From positions 208,621 through 272,620 of the forward strand of contig NZ_JAQIIO010000005.1 in NCBI RefSeq assembly GCF_027891095.1: DNA of 64,000 bases, read 5' to 3'. Below, one piece after another: positions 43,932 to 51,895 of the stretch. Every line of letters starts with the position of its first letter. The stretch's first letter is position 1. Source of the stretch: Aliiroseovarius salicola (GTDB taxonomy: Bacteria; Pseudomonadota; Alphaproteobacteria; Rhodobacterales; Rhodobacteraceae). The notes beneath the pieces are model-generated. The model was given only the letters and a program-made list of their open reading frames with translations, was not told where the DNA came from and did no database searches. The translations under genes and the position numbers were made by a program.

Positions 43932-43945
43932 TGAACGATTGTTCA
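43932..43945. promoter_or_regulatory. Inverted repeat, likely operator of the TetR gene
   Basis: TGAAC (43932-43936) and GTTCA (43941-43945) are separated by GATT and lie just before the TetR start. The size and place fit a TetR-type operator. Confidence 0.5.
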
Positions 43946-44083
43946 AATAAAACCCCCTTTTACCGCGAGGGTTTGCCGAAAACCCTCTGCACCACTTGCC
44001 CCTACCTGAACCCGTGGATATGGTCGCCGCAATCCTTATGTGAGCAGGCAAATACCCGCATCGCGTGGTATTTGGGAGAACAG

Positions 44084-44392
44084 ATGTCGCAACCTTTCAA
44101 TACGCCTTTTTGGGGACTGGCCATCGCCAGCATGATTGGCATTGCGGCCTGCTCTTCACCTCCGAATGTGGGGACTGACCTTTCAGAGGCCGCAAAACGT
44201 GCCGACTATCCCACCATTCAGCCATTGGATGCTCTTCTGGCAAGCCAACCGGCCGCAATCGACATCCCCAGCCTGACTGGATCGCTTGAAGGGCGTGCCC
44301 GCGCTTTACGGGCGCGGGCAAACGCGTTGCGCACTCCAATCGTGGACAGTGACACGCGGGCGCGAATGTTGGCTGCACTTGCGCGACGCTGA
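44084..44392 (+). CDS. Small putative lipoprotein
   Basis: This 102-residue protein has a signal peptide, WGLAIASMIGIAAC, ending in a lipobox with the lipidated Cys near residue 23, then a hydrophilic domain. The region AAKRADYPTIQPLDALLASQP and the helix SLEGRARALRARANALR are typical of small Rhodobacterales periplasmic proteins of unknown function. GGGAG precedes the ATG. It is divergent from the TetR gene and could be its target. Confidence 0.75.
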   Translation: MSQPFNTPFWGLAIASMIGIAACSSPPNVGTDLSEAAKRADYPTIQPLDALLASQPAAIDIPSLTGSLEGRARALRARANALRTPIVDSDTRARMLAALARR

Positions 44393-44527
44393 TTGGCGCC
44401 ACCCATGTGTTTGGCCGGAATATCACACCTCTCTGTCGCAATCCGTCATTGACCGCATTGCGTCCTGTGCCACCTTTCGCTAGACCTCGCGGGACGCGAC
44501 TTTTAGCCATATCTGATGGAGAACAAC

Positions 44528-45832
44528 ATGAGTGACACTTCCGCCCTGGGCACGCCGCTTCGTCTTGGCATTGCGGGGCTTGGCACCGTTGGCATTGGTG
44601 TGGTGAAAATCATCCGCCGTCAGGCACATCTGCTGGAAGCCCGCGCTGGTCGTCCGGTGGTGATCACGGCGGTTTCTGCGCGTTCGAAAGACAAGGATCG
44701 CGGCATGGATCTGTCAGACTACGCTTGGGAAGACGATGCGGTCGATCTGGCCAAACGCGACGATGTGGATGTATTTGTCGAGCTGATGGGTGGGCACGAA
44801 GGCACCGCAAAAGATTCAGTTGAAGCGGCGATTGCCGCGGGCAAGGACATTGTCACCGCCAACAAGGCGCTGCTGGCTCATCACGGTCAGGCCCTTGCGT
44901 TGGCGGCCGAAGAGGCTGGCGTTGGCCTGCGCTATGAGGCTGCCGTGGCCGGGGGCATTCCGGTGATCAAAGCGCTAACCGAAGGGCTGGCGGGCAATGA
45001 GATTACCCGCGTCATGGGCGTGATGAACGGCACCTGTAACTATATCCTGACCCAGATGCAGGCCACCGGGCGCGGCTATAATGCGCTCTTTGAGGAATGC
45101 GCCGAACTGGGATATCTGGAAGCTGACCCCAATCTTGATGTGGGCGGCATCGATGCAGGCCACAAGCTCTCGATCCTGTCGTCCATTGCTTTCGGCACAC
45201 AGGTGAATTTTGACGCGGTTGAGCTGGAAGGCATTCAGCGCATTCAGCTGGAAGACATCGAACACGCAGCCGAAATGGGCTTCCGCATCAAGCTTCTGGG
45301 TGTGGCTCAGATGACCGGTCGTGGGCTTGAGCAACGTATGTCACCCTGCCTTGTTCCCGCGACCTCTCCGCTGGGGCAGCTGGAAGGCGGAACCAATATG
45401 GTGGTGTTCGAAGGCGACGCCATCGAACAGGTCGTGCTGCGCGGTCCCGGTGCCGGTGAAGGCCCAACCGCAAGTGCGGTGATGGGGGATGTGATGGACA
45501 TCGCGCGCGGCTTTAATCTGCCAACCTTTGGGCAACTGGCAACAACCCTGCGTCCGGTGAACGGGGCGAAGGCCGCAAAACCCGCGCCGTACTACATCCG
45601 CATGACGCTGCTGGACAAACCCGGCGCCCTTGCGAAAGTGGCGGCGGTTCTGGGTGATGCGGGCGTGTCGATCAACCGGATGCGCCAGATCAGCCACGAG
45701 GAAGAGAAAGCACCTGTCCTGATCGTAACCCATAAGTGCACCCGTGATGCTCTGGATGCGGCGATCACTGGTCTGGACGATACCGGCGTGGTGGATGGTG
45801 CCCCGGTGGCGATCCGCATTGAAGAAGTGTGA
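44528..45832 (+). CDS. hom: Homoserine dehydrogenase
   Basis: This enzyme reduces aspartate semialdehyde to homoserine in threonine and methionine synthesis. The 434-residue protein has the nucleotide-binding motif LGIAGLGTVGIGVV, the catalytic domain with AAVAGGIPVIKALTEGL and EADPNLDVGGIDAGHKLSIL (catalytic Lys), and a C-terminal ACT domain (IRMTLLDKPGALAKVAAVLGDAGVSINRM) for feedback control. TGGAGA precedes the chosen ATG; an in-frame ATG 4 codons earlier has no such site. A terminator follows. Confidence 0.96.
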   Translation: MSDTSALGTPLRLGIAGLGTVGIGVVKIIRRQAHLLEARAGRPVVITAVSARSKDKDRGMDLSDYAWEDDAVDLAKRDDVDVFVELMGGHEGTAKDSVEAAIAAGKDIVTANKALLAHHGQALALAAEEAGVGLRYEAAVAGGIPVIKALTEGLAGNEITRVMGVMNGTCNYILTQMQATGRGYNALFEECAELGYLEADPNLDVGGIDAGHKLSILSSIAFGTQVNFDAVELEGIQRIQLEDIEHAAEMGFRIKLLGVAQMTGRGLEQRMSPCLVPATSPLGQLEGGTNMVVFEGDAIEQVVLRGPGAGEGPTASAVMGDVMDIARGFNLPTFGQLATTLRPVNGAKAAKPAPYYIRMTLLDKPGALAKVAAVLGDAGVSINRMRQISHEEEKAPVLIVTHKCTRDALDAAITGLDDTGVVDGAPVAIRIEEV

Positions 45833-45853
45833 ATCACCGCTTGATCACTTTTT

Positions 45854-45881
45854 AAAAGGCGCCCTGATCGAGGCGCCTTTT
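45854..45881 (+). terminator. hom: Terminator of hom
   Basis: AAAAGGCGCC (45854-45863) pairs with GGCGCCTTTT (45872-45881) around an 8-base loop, followed by more T residues. Confidence 0.92.
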
Positions 45882-45901
45882 TTATTGGAGGCGCGTGCAA
45901 A

Positions 45902-45957
45902 AGGGGCTCTGCCCCTCGGGCGACGCCCTCACCCCGGGATATTTTAGGCAAGAGGAA
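45902..45957 (+). repeat. Dispersed palindromic element, copy C
   Basis: GGGGC (45903-45907) pairs with GCCCC (45911-45915) around TCT, and GGGC (45918-45921) pairs with GCCC (45925-45928). The tail CTCACCCCGGGATATTTT and GCAAGAGGAAG follow. It lies after the hom terminator and 110 bp before glpX. Confidence 0.75.
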
Positions 45958-46070
45958 GGGGGCGGGACCAGTTTCTTAGGCTATTGGCGCGAAGAACGCC
46001 CATTTCCCTTGCTCCATCTGCGCCCCCCGCTTAAACCCATCGGCAACTACATTATTCGAGGATTGCTCTT

Positions 46071-47042
46071 ATGGCTGATAAAGTCGTTTTCGCCGACCGC
46101 ATGCTGTCGCTGGGTCTGGCCCGTGTTTCCGAAGCCGCCGCGATGGCCTCAGCCACGCTGGTTGGGCGCGGAGATGAAAAGGCCGCAGACCAGGCCGCTG
46201 TGAACGCAATGCGCGATCAGCTGAACCTTCTGGACATCCAGGGCACGGTGGTCATCGGCGAAGGTGAACGTGATGAAGCTCCGATGCTTTACATCGGTGA
46301 AGAGGTCGGCTCGGGCGAAGGCCCCGCCGTGGACATCGCACTTGACCCGCTGGAAGGCACCACCCTGACCGCAAAAGACATGCCCAACGCATTGACCGTG
46401 ATCGCCATGGCACCGCGCGGCACGCTGCTGCACGCCCCTGACGTCTACATGGAAAAGCTGGCCATTGGCCCGGGCTATCCGAAGGATGTGGTGAGCCTTG
46501 AGATGAGCCCGGCCGAGCGCGTAAAGGCACTGGCTGCCTCACGTGGTTGCGATCATTCTGACATCACCGTCTGTGTACTGGAACGCCCGCGTCACGAGGA
46601 AATGATTGAAGGCATCCGCTCGACCGGAGCTGCGATTCGCCTGATCACCGACGGGGACGTCGCCGGTGTCATTCACTGCGCCGAAGCCGAGATCACCGGG
46701 ATCGACATGTATATGGGGCGCGGTGGCGCACCAGAAGGAGTTCTGGCGGCGTCCGCTCTGAAATGTATGGGCGGCCAGATGTGGGGGCAGCTGACCTTCC
46801 GCAATGATGATGAGCGTGGTCGTGCCGCCAAGGCAGGGATCACCGATCTGGATCGCATCTATACGCGCGACGAGATGGTTACTGCTGACGTGATCTTTGC
46901 CGCCACTGGCGTGACCGATGGATCGGTCGTCTCTGGCATCAAGCGCGAACCGGGGTTCCTGACCACGGAAACCCTGCTCATGCGGTCAAAAACCGGTTCT
47001 GTCCGCCGTATGATTTATCGCAACCCCGCCTCGGTGAGCTGA
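46071..47042 (+). CDS. glpX: Class II fructose-1,6-bisphosphatase
   Basis: GlpX removes the 1-phosphate of fructose 1,6-bisphosphate in gluconeogenesis. The 323-residue protein has the lithium-sensitive phosphatase metal site: VVIGEGERDEAPML, the DPLEGTTLTAKDMPNA motif and LITDGDVAGVIH followed by GRGGAPEGVLAASALKCMGG. GAGGA lies 8 bases before the ATG. The isochorismatase-like gene and recJ follow closely, so these three are likely one transcript. Confidence 0.96.
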   Translation: MADKVVFADRMLSLGLARVSEAAAMASATLVGRGDEKAADQAAVNAMRDQLNLLDIQGTVVIGEGERDEAPMLYIGEEVGSGEGPAVDIALDPLEGTTLTAKDMPNALTVIAMAPRGTLLHAPDVYMEKLAIGPGYPKDVVSLEMSPAERVKALAASRGCDHSDITVCVLERPRHEEMIEGIRSTGAAIRLITDGDVAGVIHCAEAEITGIDMYMGRGGAPEGVLAASALKCMGGQMWGQLTFRNDDERGRAAKAGITDLDRIYTRDEMVTADVIFAATGVTDGSVVSGIKREPGFLTTETLLMRSKTGSVRRMIYRNPASVS

Positions 47043-47049
47043 TTACGAA

Positions 47050-47598
47050 ATGTCGCGCGCTCTGATCCTCGTCGATATTCAACAGGGATTTGACGATCCC
47101 TATTGGGGTGCGCGCAACAATCCGGATGCAGAAGAAAAAGCGGGGCAGCTTTTGGCGCATTGGCGTCGCAAGATCTGGCCCGTTTTCATCATTCAGCACG
47201 TATCAACAAACCCGGACAGCCCACTTTGGCCGGACAAGCCCGGTGTTGCACTGCACCCGCTGATTGCGCCAATTGACGAACCGGTACTCCAAAAATCCGC
47301 CAATTCCGCGTTCATCGGTACTGATCTCGAAGCCCGGCTGCGCAATCAGGACATCACTGACCTTGTGGTCGCAGGGATCACCACTCCACATTGCGTTTCC
47401 ACGACCTGCCGCATGGGGGCAAATCTCGGCTTTAACGTCACACTGGTACATGACGCCTGTGCGGCCTTTTCCGAAGGCGCCAACACCGCATGGCGAGGCG
47501 GCGGATCTGTGGGCCCCGAGCTGATCCACCAGTCCGCAATTGACCACATTGCAGGAGAGTTTGTGACCGTCAGCACCGTGTCCGAGGTTCTTTTATGA
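47050..47598 (+). CDS. Isochorismatase-like cysteine hydrolase
   Basis: This 182-residue protein of the isochorismatase/nicotinamidase fold carries the catalytic triad pattern: Asp in ALILVDIQQGFDD, Lys in PVLQKSANSAFIGTDLE, and Cys in VVAGITTPHCVSTTCRMGANLGF. The substrate is not evident; nicotinamidase would normally show a metal-binding DxHxxxH, which is absent. It starts 7 bp after glpX and its stop overlaps recJ by 4 bases. Confidence 0.88.
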   Translation: MSRALILVDIQQGFDDPYWGARNNPDAEEKAGQLLAHWRRKIWPVFIIQHVSTNPDSPLWPDKPGVALHPLIAPIDEPVLQKSANSAFIGTDLEARLRNQDITDLVVAGITTPHCVSTTCRMGANLGFNVTLVHDACAAFSEGANTAWRGGGSVGPELIHQSAIDHIAGEFVTVSTVSEVLL

Positions 47599-49340
47599 GT
47601 TTTCTTGGCATTGAAGACTCTGTCACAGGACGGCGTTGGATAGGCCCCGGACTTGAGGTCGAACGCCAGGCAGAGCACCTGCACCAACTGACCCAACTCC
47701 CCCTGCCCCTTTGCAAGATCCTGGCGGTGCGCGGTATTGGCCCCGAAGAGGCAGCCGGATACCTCGACCCAACGCTGAAAGCCCTTTTGCCCGATCCCCG
47801 TGGTTTGAAGGATATGGAGCTGGCCGCCAAGCGCACGCTTCAGGCACTTGATCAGAATGAGAACGTTGCAATCTTTGCAGATTACGACGTGGATGGGGCC
47901 ACCTCTGCTACACTGCTCATCGACTGGTTTCGGCAGATGGGGCGCGAGGTCACGCTCTACATCCCCGACCGAATTGACGAAGGCTATGGTCCGAATGTGC
48001 CTGCAATGGAGGCCTTGGCCGCTGAGCACAGCCTGATTATTTGCGTCGATTGCGGAACGCTGAGCCACGAACCAATTGCAGCCGCCAAAGCAAAAGGGGC
48101 CGATGTTGTGGTGCTGGACCACCACCTTGGCGGCGAAACGCTCCCTTCTGCGGTCGCCGTGGTGAACCCAAACCGTCAGGATGAGCTGGACGCACCCGGG
48201 TATCTTTGTGCCGCAGGCGTTGTGTTCCTCATGTTGGTCGAGCTGGGCCGGATACTGCGCGACGCTGAACGCAACGGGCCAGACCTCTTGTCCATGCTGG
48301 ATCTCGTCGCCTTGGGCACAGTGGCCGACGTTGCCCCTCTGATCGACGCGAACCGGGCATTGGTGCGTCAGGGGCTCAAGATCATGGCACGACGCGCACG
48401 CTGTGGAATGGTGGCGTTGGCGGACGCCTCAGGAATGAACGAAGCGCCGCGCGCCTATCACCTTGGCTACATGATGGGACCACGGGTCAATGCCGGGGGG
48501 CGGATTGGCAAGGCAGACCTCGGAGCGCGCCTTTTGTCCACCACAAATCCTCAGGAAGCACAGGCCATTGCCGCGCGACTGAATGACCTCAACGCCGAAC
48601 GGCGCGAAATCGAGGCCCGCGTGCAGGAAATGGCGATGGAACAGGCTGAAGAGCGCGGATTGGATGCCCCGCTGGTCTGGGCTGCGGGTGACGGATGGCA
48701 CCCGGGAGTTGTGGGGATTGTCGCCTCGCGTCTGAAAGAAGCCACCAACCGCCCCGCCGTGGTGATCGGGTTTGATGGGGATGATGGCAAAGGCTCCGGC
48801 CGCTCGATTGCCGGTGTCGATCTGGGGGCATCAATCCAGCGGCTTGCTGCCGACGACATCATTCAAAAGGGGGGTGGCCACAAAATGGCGGCGGGCCTTA
48901 TCCTGTCTCGTGCGCAATTGGAAACAGCTATGGAACGCCTGACCGAGCTGCTCGCCAAACAGGGATCCGGGCTTCAGGGCGCCGCTGATCTTCGACTGGA
49001 TGGGGTGTTGATGCCGTCCGCCGTTACCGTCGACCTGATCGAAGAGCTGGAACAGGCTGGGCCGTTTGGGGCCTCTGCCCCTGCCCCACGATTTGCCTTT
49101 CCCGATGTACAGGTGTTTTTTGCCAAACGAGTGGGCCAGAACCACTTGAAACTGAGTTTCGGTGACGGAATGGGCGCGCGGATCGACGCCATTTGCTTTG
49201 GTGCTTTTGATGGGCCACTTGGCCCCCTTCTGGAAAACTCCGGGGGGCAACGGTTTCATCTGGCCGGTAAACTTGAAGTGAATCACTGGCAGGGACGTTC
49301 GAGCCCGCAACTGCGCCTGGACGATGCCGCAACTGCCTGA
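47595..49340 (+). CDS. recJ: Single-stranded-DNA-specific exonuclease RecJ
   Basis: RecJ is a 5'-3' single-strand exonuclease in recombination and mismatch repair. The 581-residue protein has the DHH phosphoesterase motifs: VAIFADYDVDGATSATLL, IICVDCGTLSHEP and VVVLDHHLGGETLP. A DHHA1 domain follows with GSGRSIAGVDLGASIQRL and GGHKMAAGL, then a C-terminal OB fold. Its ATG overlaps the previous gene's stop (ATGA). Confidence 0.96.
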   Translation: MSFLGIEDSVTGRRWIGPGLEVERQAEHLHQLTQLPLPLCKILAVRGIGPEEAAGYLDPTLKALLPDPRGLKDMELAAKRTLQALDQNENVAIFADYDVDGATSATLLIDWFRQMGREVTLYIPDRIDEGYGPNVPAMEALAAEHSLIICVDCGTLSHEPIAAAKAKGADVVVLDHHLGGETLPSAVAVVNPNRQDELDAPGYLCAAGVVFLMLVELGRILRDAERNGPDLLSMLDLVALGTVADVAPLIDANRALVRQGLKIMARRARCGMVALADASGMNEAPRAYHLGYMMGPRVNAGGRIGKADLGARLLSTTNPQEAQAIAARLNDLNAERREIEARVQEMAMEQAEERGLDAPLVWAAGDGWHPGVVGIVASRLKEATNRPAVVIGFDGDDGKGSGRSIAGVDLGASIQRLAADDIIQKGGGHKMAAGLILSRAQLETAMERLTELLAKQGSGLQGAADLRLDGVLMPSAVTVDLIEELEQAGPFGASAPAPRFAFPDVQVFFAKRVGQNHLKLSFGDGMGARIDAICFGAFDGPLGPLLENSGGQRFHLAGKLEVNHWQGRSSPQLRLDDAATA

Positions 49341-49391
49341 CAAAAAACGGATTTCAAGTTTTTTGCAAAAAGCCGCTTTTCCCCCTTGCGC

Positions 49392-49419
49392 GGCGGGTTT
49401 GTTTTCCATAAAACCCGCC
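49392..49419 (+). terminator. recJ: Hairpin after recJ
   Basis: GGCGGGTTT (49392-49400) pairs with AAACCCGCC (49411-49419) around a 10-base loop. No T-tract follows, so termination is likely but not certain. Confidence 0.6.
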
Positions 49420-49432
49420 TCACCGACAGAGT

Positions 49433-49507
49433 GGCCCGTTCGTCTATCGGTTAGGACGCCAGGTTTTCAACCTGGAAAGAGGGGTTCGATTCCCCTACGG
49501 GCTGCCA
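49433..49507 (+). tRNA. tRNA-Glu (TTC)
   Basis: This is a full cloverleaf with acceptor stem GGCCCGT/ACGGGCT, a D arm starting TTCGTCTA, anticodon TTC in CCAGGTTTTCAACCTGG and T arm GGGGTTCGATTCCCC. The CCA end is encoded. Confidence 0.97.
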
Positions 49508-49879
49508 CTTCTTCCCCGAATTCAAATATTTCTTTGATCTTCCGGCCAGGAAGTTTCCAACGTTTTCTGAACCGTGGGACATTCCGCAGAAAATTCATTT
49601 CTGATCCGCACAAGCTGCCGCTTGCTTGGCAAGAGCCTCACGTTCAAAATCCTCTGTAGAAGTCTCAGCGGATTTGGTGTCACTGCGTGAATGAAGCTCC
49701 ATGACCTCGTTAAGAGAAAGAGATTCATTTTCTAAACAATCACTTGGGCATTATGTTTGTGAGCACCACGCAGTGATCTTGCGACCCAGCGTGGAACTCG
49801 TGTTCGAACGAGACATAAGGTCAGCTTTCACTGGCCTCCCCAAAACTGCTTTAAGGCACTCGCCCGCCTCGTTTCAAAT
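49508..49879. other. Gap after tRNA-Glu with no clear gene
   Basis: This 372-bp stretch is more AT-rich than the flanks and lies directly behind a tRNA, a frequent insertion site. I see no integrase and no direct repeat of the tRNA 3' end inside it. A short open frame on the minus strand (49595-49702) is listed separately. Confidence 0.5.
49595..49702 (-). CDS. Possible 35-residue ORF or gene remnant
   Basis: The reading frame gives MELHSRSDTKSAETSTEDF followed by EREALAKQAAACADQK. It is hydrophilic, with composition typical of coding sequence, and the frame is open for about 15 codons further upstream (SLSLNEV before the ATG) to a TAA. It may be the C-terminal remnant of a longer gene. There is no recognised family. 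Confidence 0.25.
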   Translation of the reverse strand: MELHSRSDTKSAETSTEDFEREALAKQAAACADQK

Positions 49880-50941
49880 TCAGCGAAGGCGCTGTTCTGT
49901 CTTTGCGTCGAAGAACATGCAGTTTGCATCCTCGAAACCGATAATGACAGAGCTGCCTTCGGGCAAGGTATCTTCTTCGCGGTTTTCCACGATGATTTTT
50001 TCGCCGTTCCCTGCCACCAGGTAATCGTAGGATACGCCACCCAGTCTTTCACGCAGGTCAAGTATGGCCCCTCCATCACCAGCTTCTATGGTCATATGCT
50101 GCGGGCGTACACCCATAAGGATGGCGCTGCCCTCGGCCGGTAGTGTCACATCGGTTGATATTTCGCGCCCGCTAAGTGAAGGGACGACAACCTTGCCACC
50201 CTGCACCACGCCTTCGAGGAAGTTCATGCTGGGCGAGCCGATGAAGCCAGCCACAAACTTGTTGTCCGGATCATTGTAAAGCTGCATCGGGCTTCCGACC
50301 TGTTCAATCAGACCGGCCCGGAGCACGACGATCTTGTCGGCCAGTGTCATCGCCTCGACCTGGTCATGGGTCACATAGATCATTGTGGCGCCGATTTCTT
50401 TGTGCAGCCGGGCTATCTCTACCCGCATATCCACCCGCAGTTCGGCATCGAGGTTAGAGAGCGGTTCGTCAAACAGGAACACCTCGGGGCCGCGGACAAT
50501 AGCCCGGCCGATGGCGACCCGCTGACGTTGACCACCGGAAAGTGCCTTGGGCTTACGCTTGAGATAATCGTCAAGTTGCAGGATGCGGCTCGCTTCTCCG
50601 ACCTTTGCCGCTATTTCAGCTTTGGGGTAGCCGTTCATCTTCAACCCGAACCCCATATTCTGTTCTACTGTCATATGCGGATAGAGCGCATAAGTCTGGA
50701 ACACCATCGCCACGCCCCGTTCGGACGCATCCACATGGGTGACATCGCTTCCCCCGATACAGATCTGGCCAGCGGACGTCTCTTCGAGACCCGCAATCAT
50801 TCGCAAGAGGGTGGATTTTCCGCAGCCCGACGGCCCAACAAAAACGCAAAACTCACCATGGTCGATCTCAAGGTCGACACCATGAATGACCTGCACATCG
50901 CCATAGCGTTTGATGGCTTGATTTAGGGTGACTCCGGACAT
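49880..50941 (-). CDS. Sugar ABC transporter ATP-binding protein (UgpC/MalK type)
   Basis: This 353-residue ATPase powers a carbohydrate importer. Walker A is [14 protein letters not shown], the signature is [16 protein letters not shown], Walker B is [16 protein letters not shown], the switch His is in [10 protein letters not shown], and a C-terminal TOBE domain has [12 protein letters not shown]. The gene follows iclR on the minus strand after 20 bp, facing away from the binding protein and permeases it presumably serves. Such MalK-like subunits can be shared between transporters. Confidence 0.93.
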   Translation of the reverse strand: MSGVTLNQAIKRYGDVQVIHGVDLEIDHGEFCVFVGPSGCGKSTLLRMIAGLEETSAGQICIGGSDVTHVDASERGVAMVFQTYALYPHMTVEQNMGFGLKMNGYPKAEIAAKVGEASRILQLDDYLKRKPKALSGGQRQRVAIGRAIVRGPEVFLFDEPLSNLDAELRVDMRVEIARLHKEIGATMIYVTHDQVEAMTLADKIVVLRAGLIEQVGSPMQLYNDPDNKFVAGFIGSPSMNFLEGVVQGGKVVVPSLSGREISTDVTLPAEGSAILMGVRPQHMTIEAGDGGAILDLRERLGGVSYDYLVAGNGEKIIVENREEDTLPEGSSVIIGFEDANCMFFDAKTEQRLR

Positions 50942-50961
50942 TTATTTCTCTCCGTTGGGTT

Positions 50962-51741
50962 CTATGCGGGGAATTGCCAATGCGTGGCTTCGGCCCCAAT
51001 CTTTTCGGCGGTTTCCAGAAGGGGCACGCGGAACGCGTCAAGACCTTCTAACGAGTGTCGGGTGGTAGCGGTGGCAATCGAAAGCGCGCCGATCACCCGT
51101 CCATTGGACGACAGTATGGGGGCTGCGATTGAGATGATGCCTTCTTCATGTTCTTCACGGTCATAGGCGATGCCGCTGGCGCGGATTTGCTCCAGTTCAC
51201 TTTCCAAAGCGGCGGCATTTGTGATCGTGGCAGGGGTGTATTGGAAATAAGCCTGCTGCAACATCGCCAGTTGCAGCCGCTTTGGGGCCAGAAAGGCCAG
51301 CATCGCCTTCCCTACACCGGTGCAATAGGCCGGGGCGATCTTGCCAACCTGGGCCAATGTTTCGAACCGGTCAGTCGCCTGAAGCTTGTCGACAAACAGC
51401 ACCTGCCCCTGATCGATCTGCGCTAGGTGCACGGTTTCCCCCACCTCAGCGGCCAGATCCTCGATGAAAGGTCGTGCGATCGGCGCAAGCGAAGCCGTTT
51501 TCCAAGCCGCATGCGCAAGCCGCATCAACCGCCCGCCAAGGGCATAGGTTCCGTCACCTTCGTTGAATTCCAGCATGTGCTGATTCGTCAGAGTCTGAAG
51601 CAAACGGTAGGTCGTCGCCTTAGGGTGCGGAGACATTGCAAGAATATCCGTAAACCGCACCGGACGGCCGAACTCTGCCACAAGGTCGAGCATTCTTAAT
51701 GCTTTACCAACAGTTCCATCCGATTTCGCAGTCGCATTCAT
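50962..51741 (-). CDS. IclR family transcriptional regulator
   Basis: This 259-residue regulator has an N-terminal winged helix (VGKALRMLDLVAEFGRPVRFTDILAMSPHPKATTYRLLQTLTNQHML) and the IclR effector domain with VHLAQIDQGQVLFVDKLQ, YCTGVGKAMLAFL and GIAYDREEHEEGIISIAAPI. It is divergent from the galactoside operon across a 154-bp region with two palindromes, so it very probably controls both directions. AAGGAG lies 9-10 bases before the chosen ATG. Confidence 0.94.
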   Translation of the reverse strand: MNATAKSDGTVGKALRMLDLVAEFGRPVRFTDILAMSPHPKATTYRLLQTLTNQHMLEFNEGDGTYALGGRLMRLAHAAWKTASLAPIARPFIEDLAAEVGETVHLAQIDQGQVLFVDKLQATDRFETLAQVGKIAPAYCTGVGKAMLAFLAPKRLQLAMLQQAYFQYTPATITNAAALESELEQIRASGIAYDREEHEEGIISIAAPILSSNGRVIGALSIATATTRHSLEGLDAFRVPLLETAEKIGAEATHWQFPA

Positions 51742-51786
51742 TAGCGTTATTCTCCTTGCCCCAAAGGCTTCCTCACCCATGAGACT

Positions 51787-51852
51787 GTTGACAACGTTAA
51801 CTTCTCACGGCACTGTTTTCAATAGTTGAGATTTAGTTTCATTATTTGGAAC
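51787..51852. promoter_or_regulatory. Operator region between iclR and the galactoside operon
   Basis: GTTGACAACGTTAAC (51787-51801) is an imperfect 15-bp palindrome (GTT-AC, 3 bases, GT-AAC). GTTTCATTATTTGGAAC (51836-51852) is an inverted repeat with a 5-base centre and resembles IclR boxes of the TGGAAAT-ATTTCCA kind. Both lie in the only space available for control of the divergent units. Confidence 0.5.
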
Positions 51853-51895
51853 CATAAGTCAACACCGAATTAGTCGGAACAAAAGGGAGGAAACC

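Noticed and set aside
49701..50024. A 107-codon plus-strand frame after tRNA-Glu as an integrase or transposase fragment
   Set aside because: It has no integrase or transposase motifs and half of it is antisense to the ABC ATPase gene.
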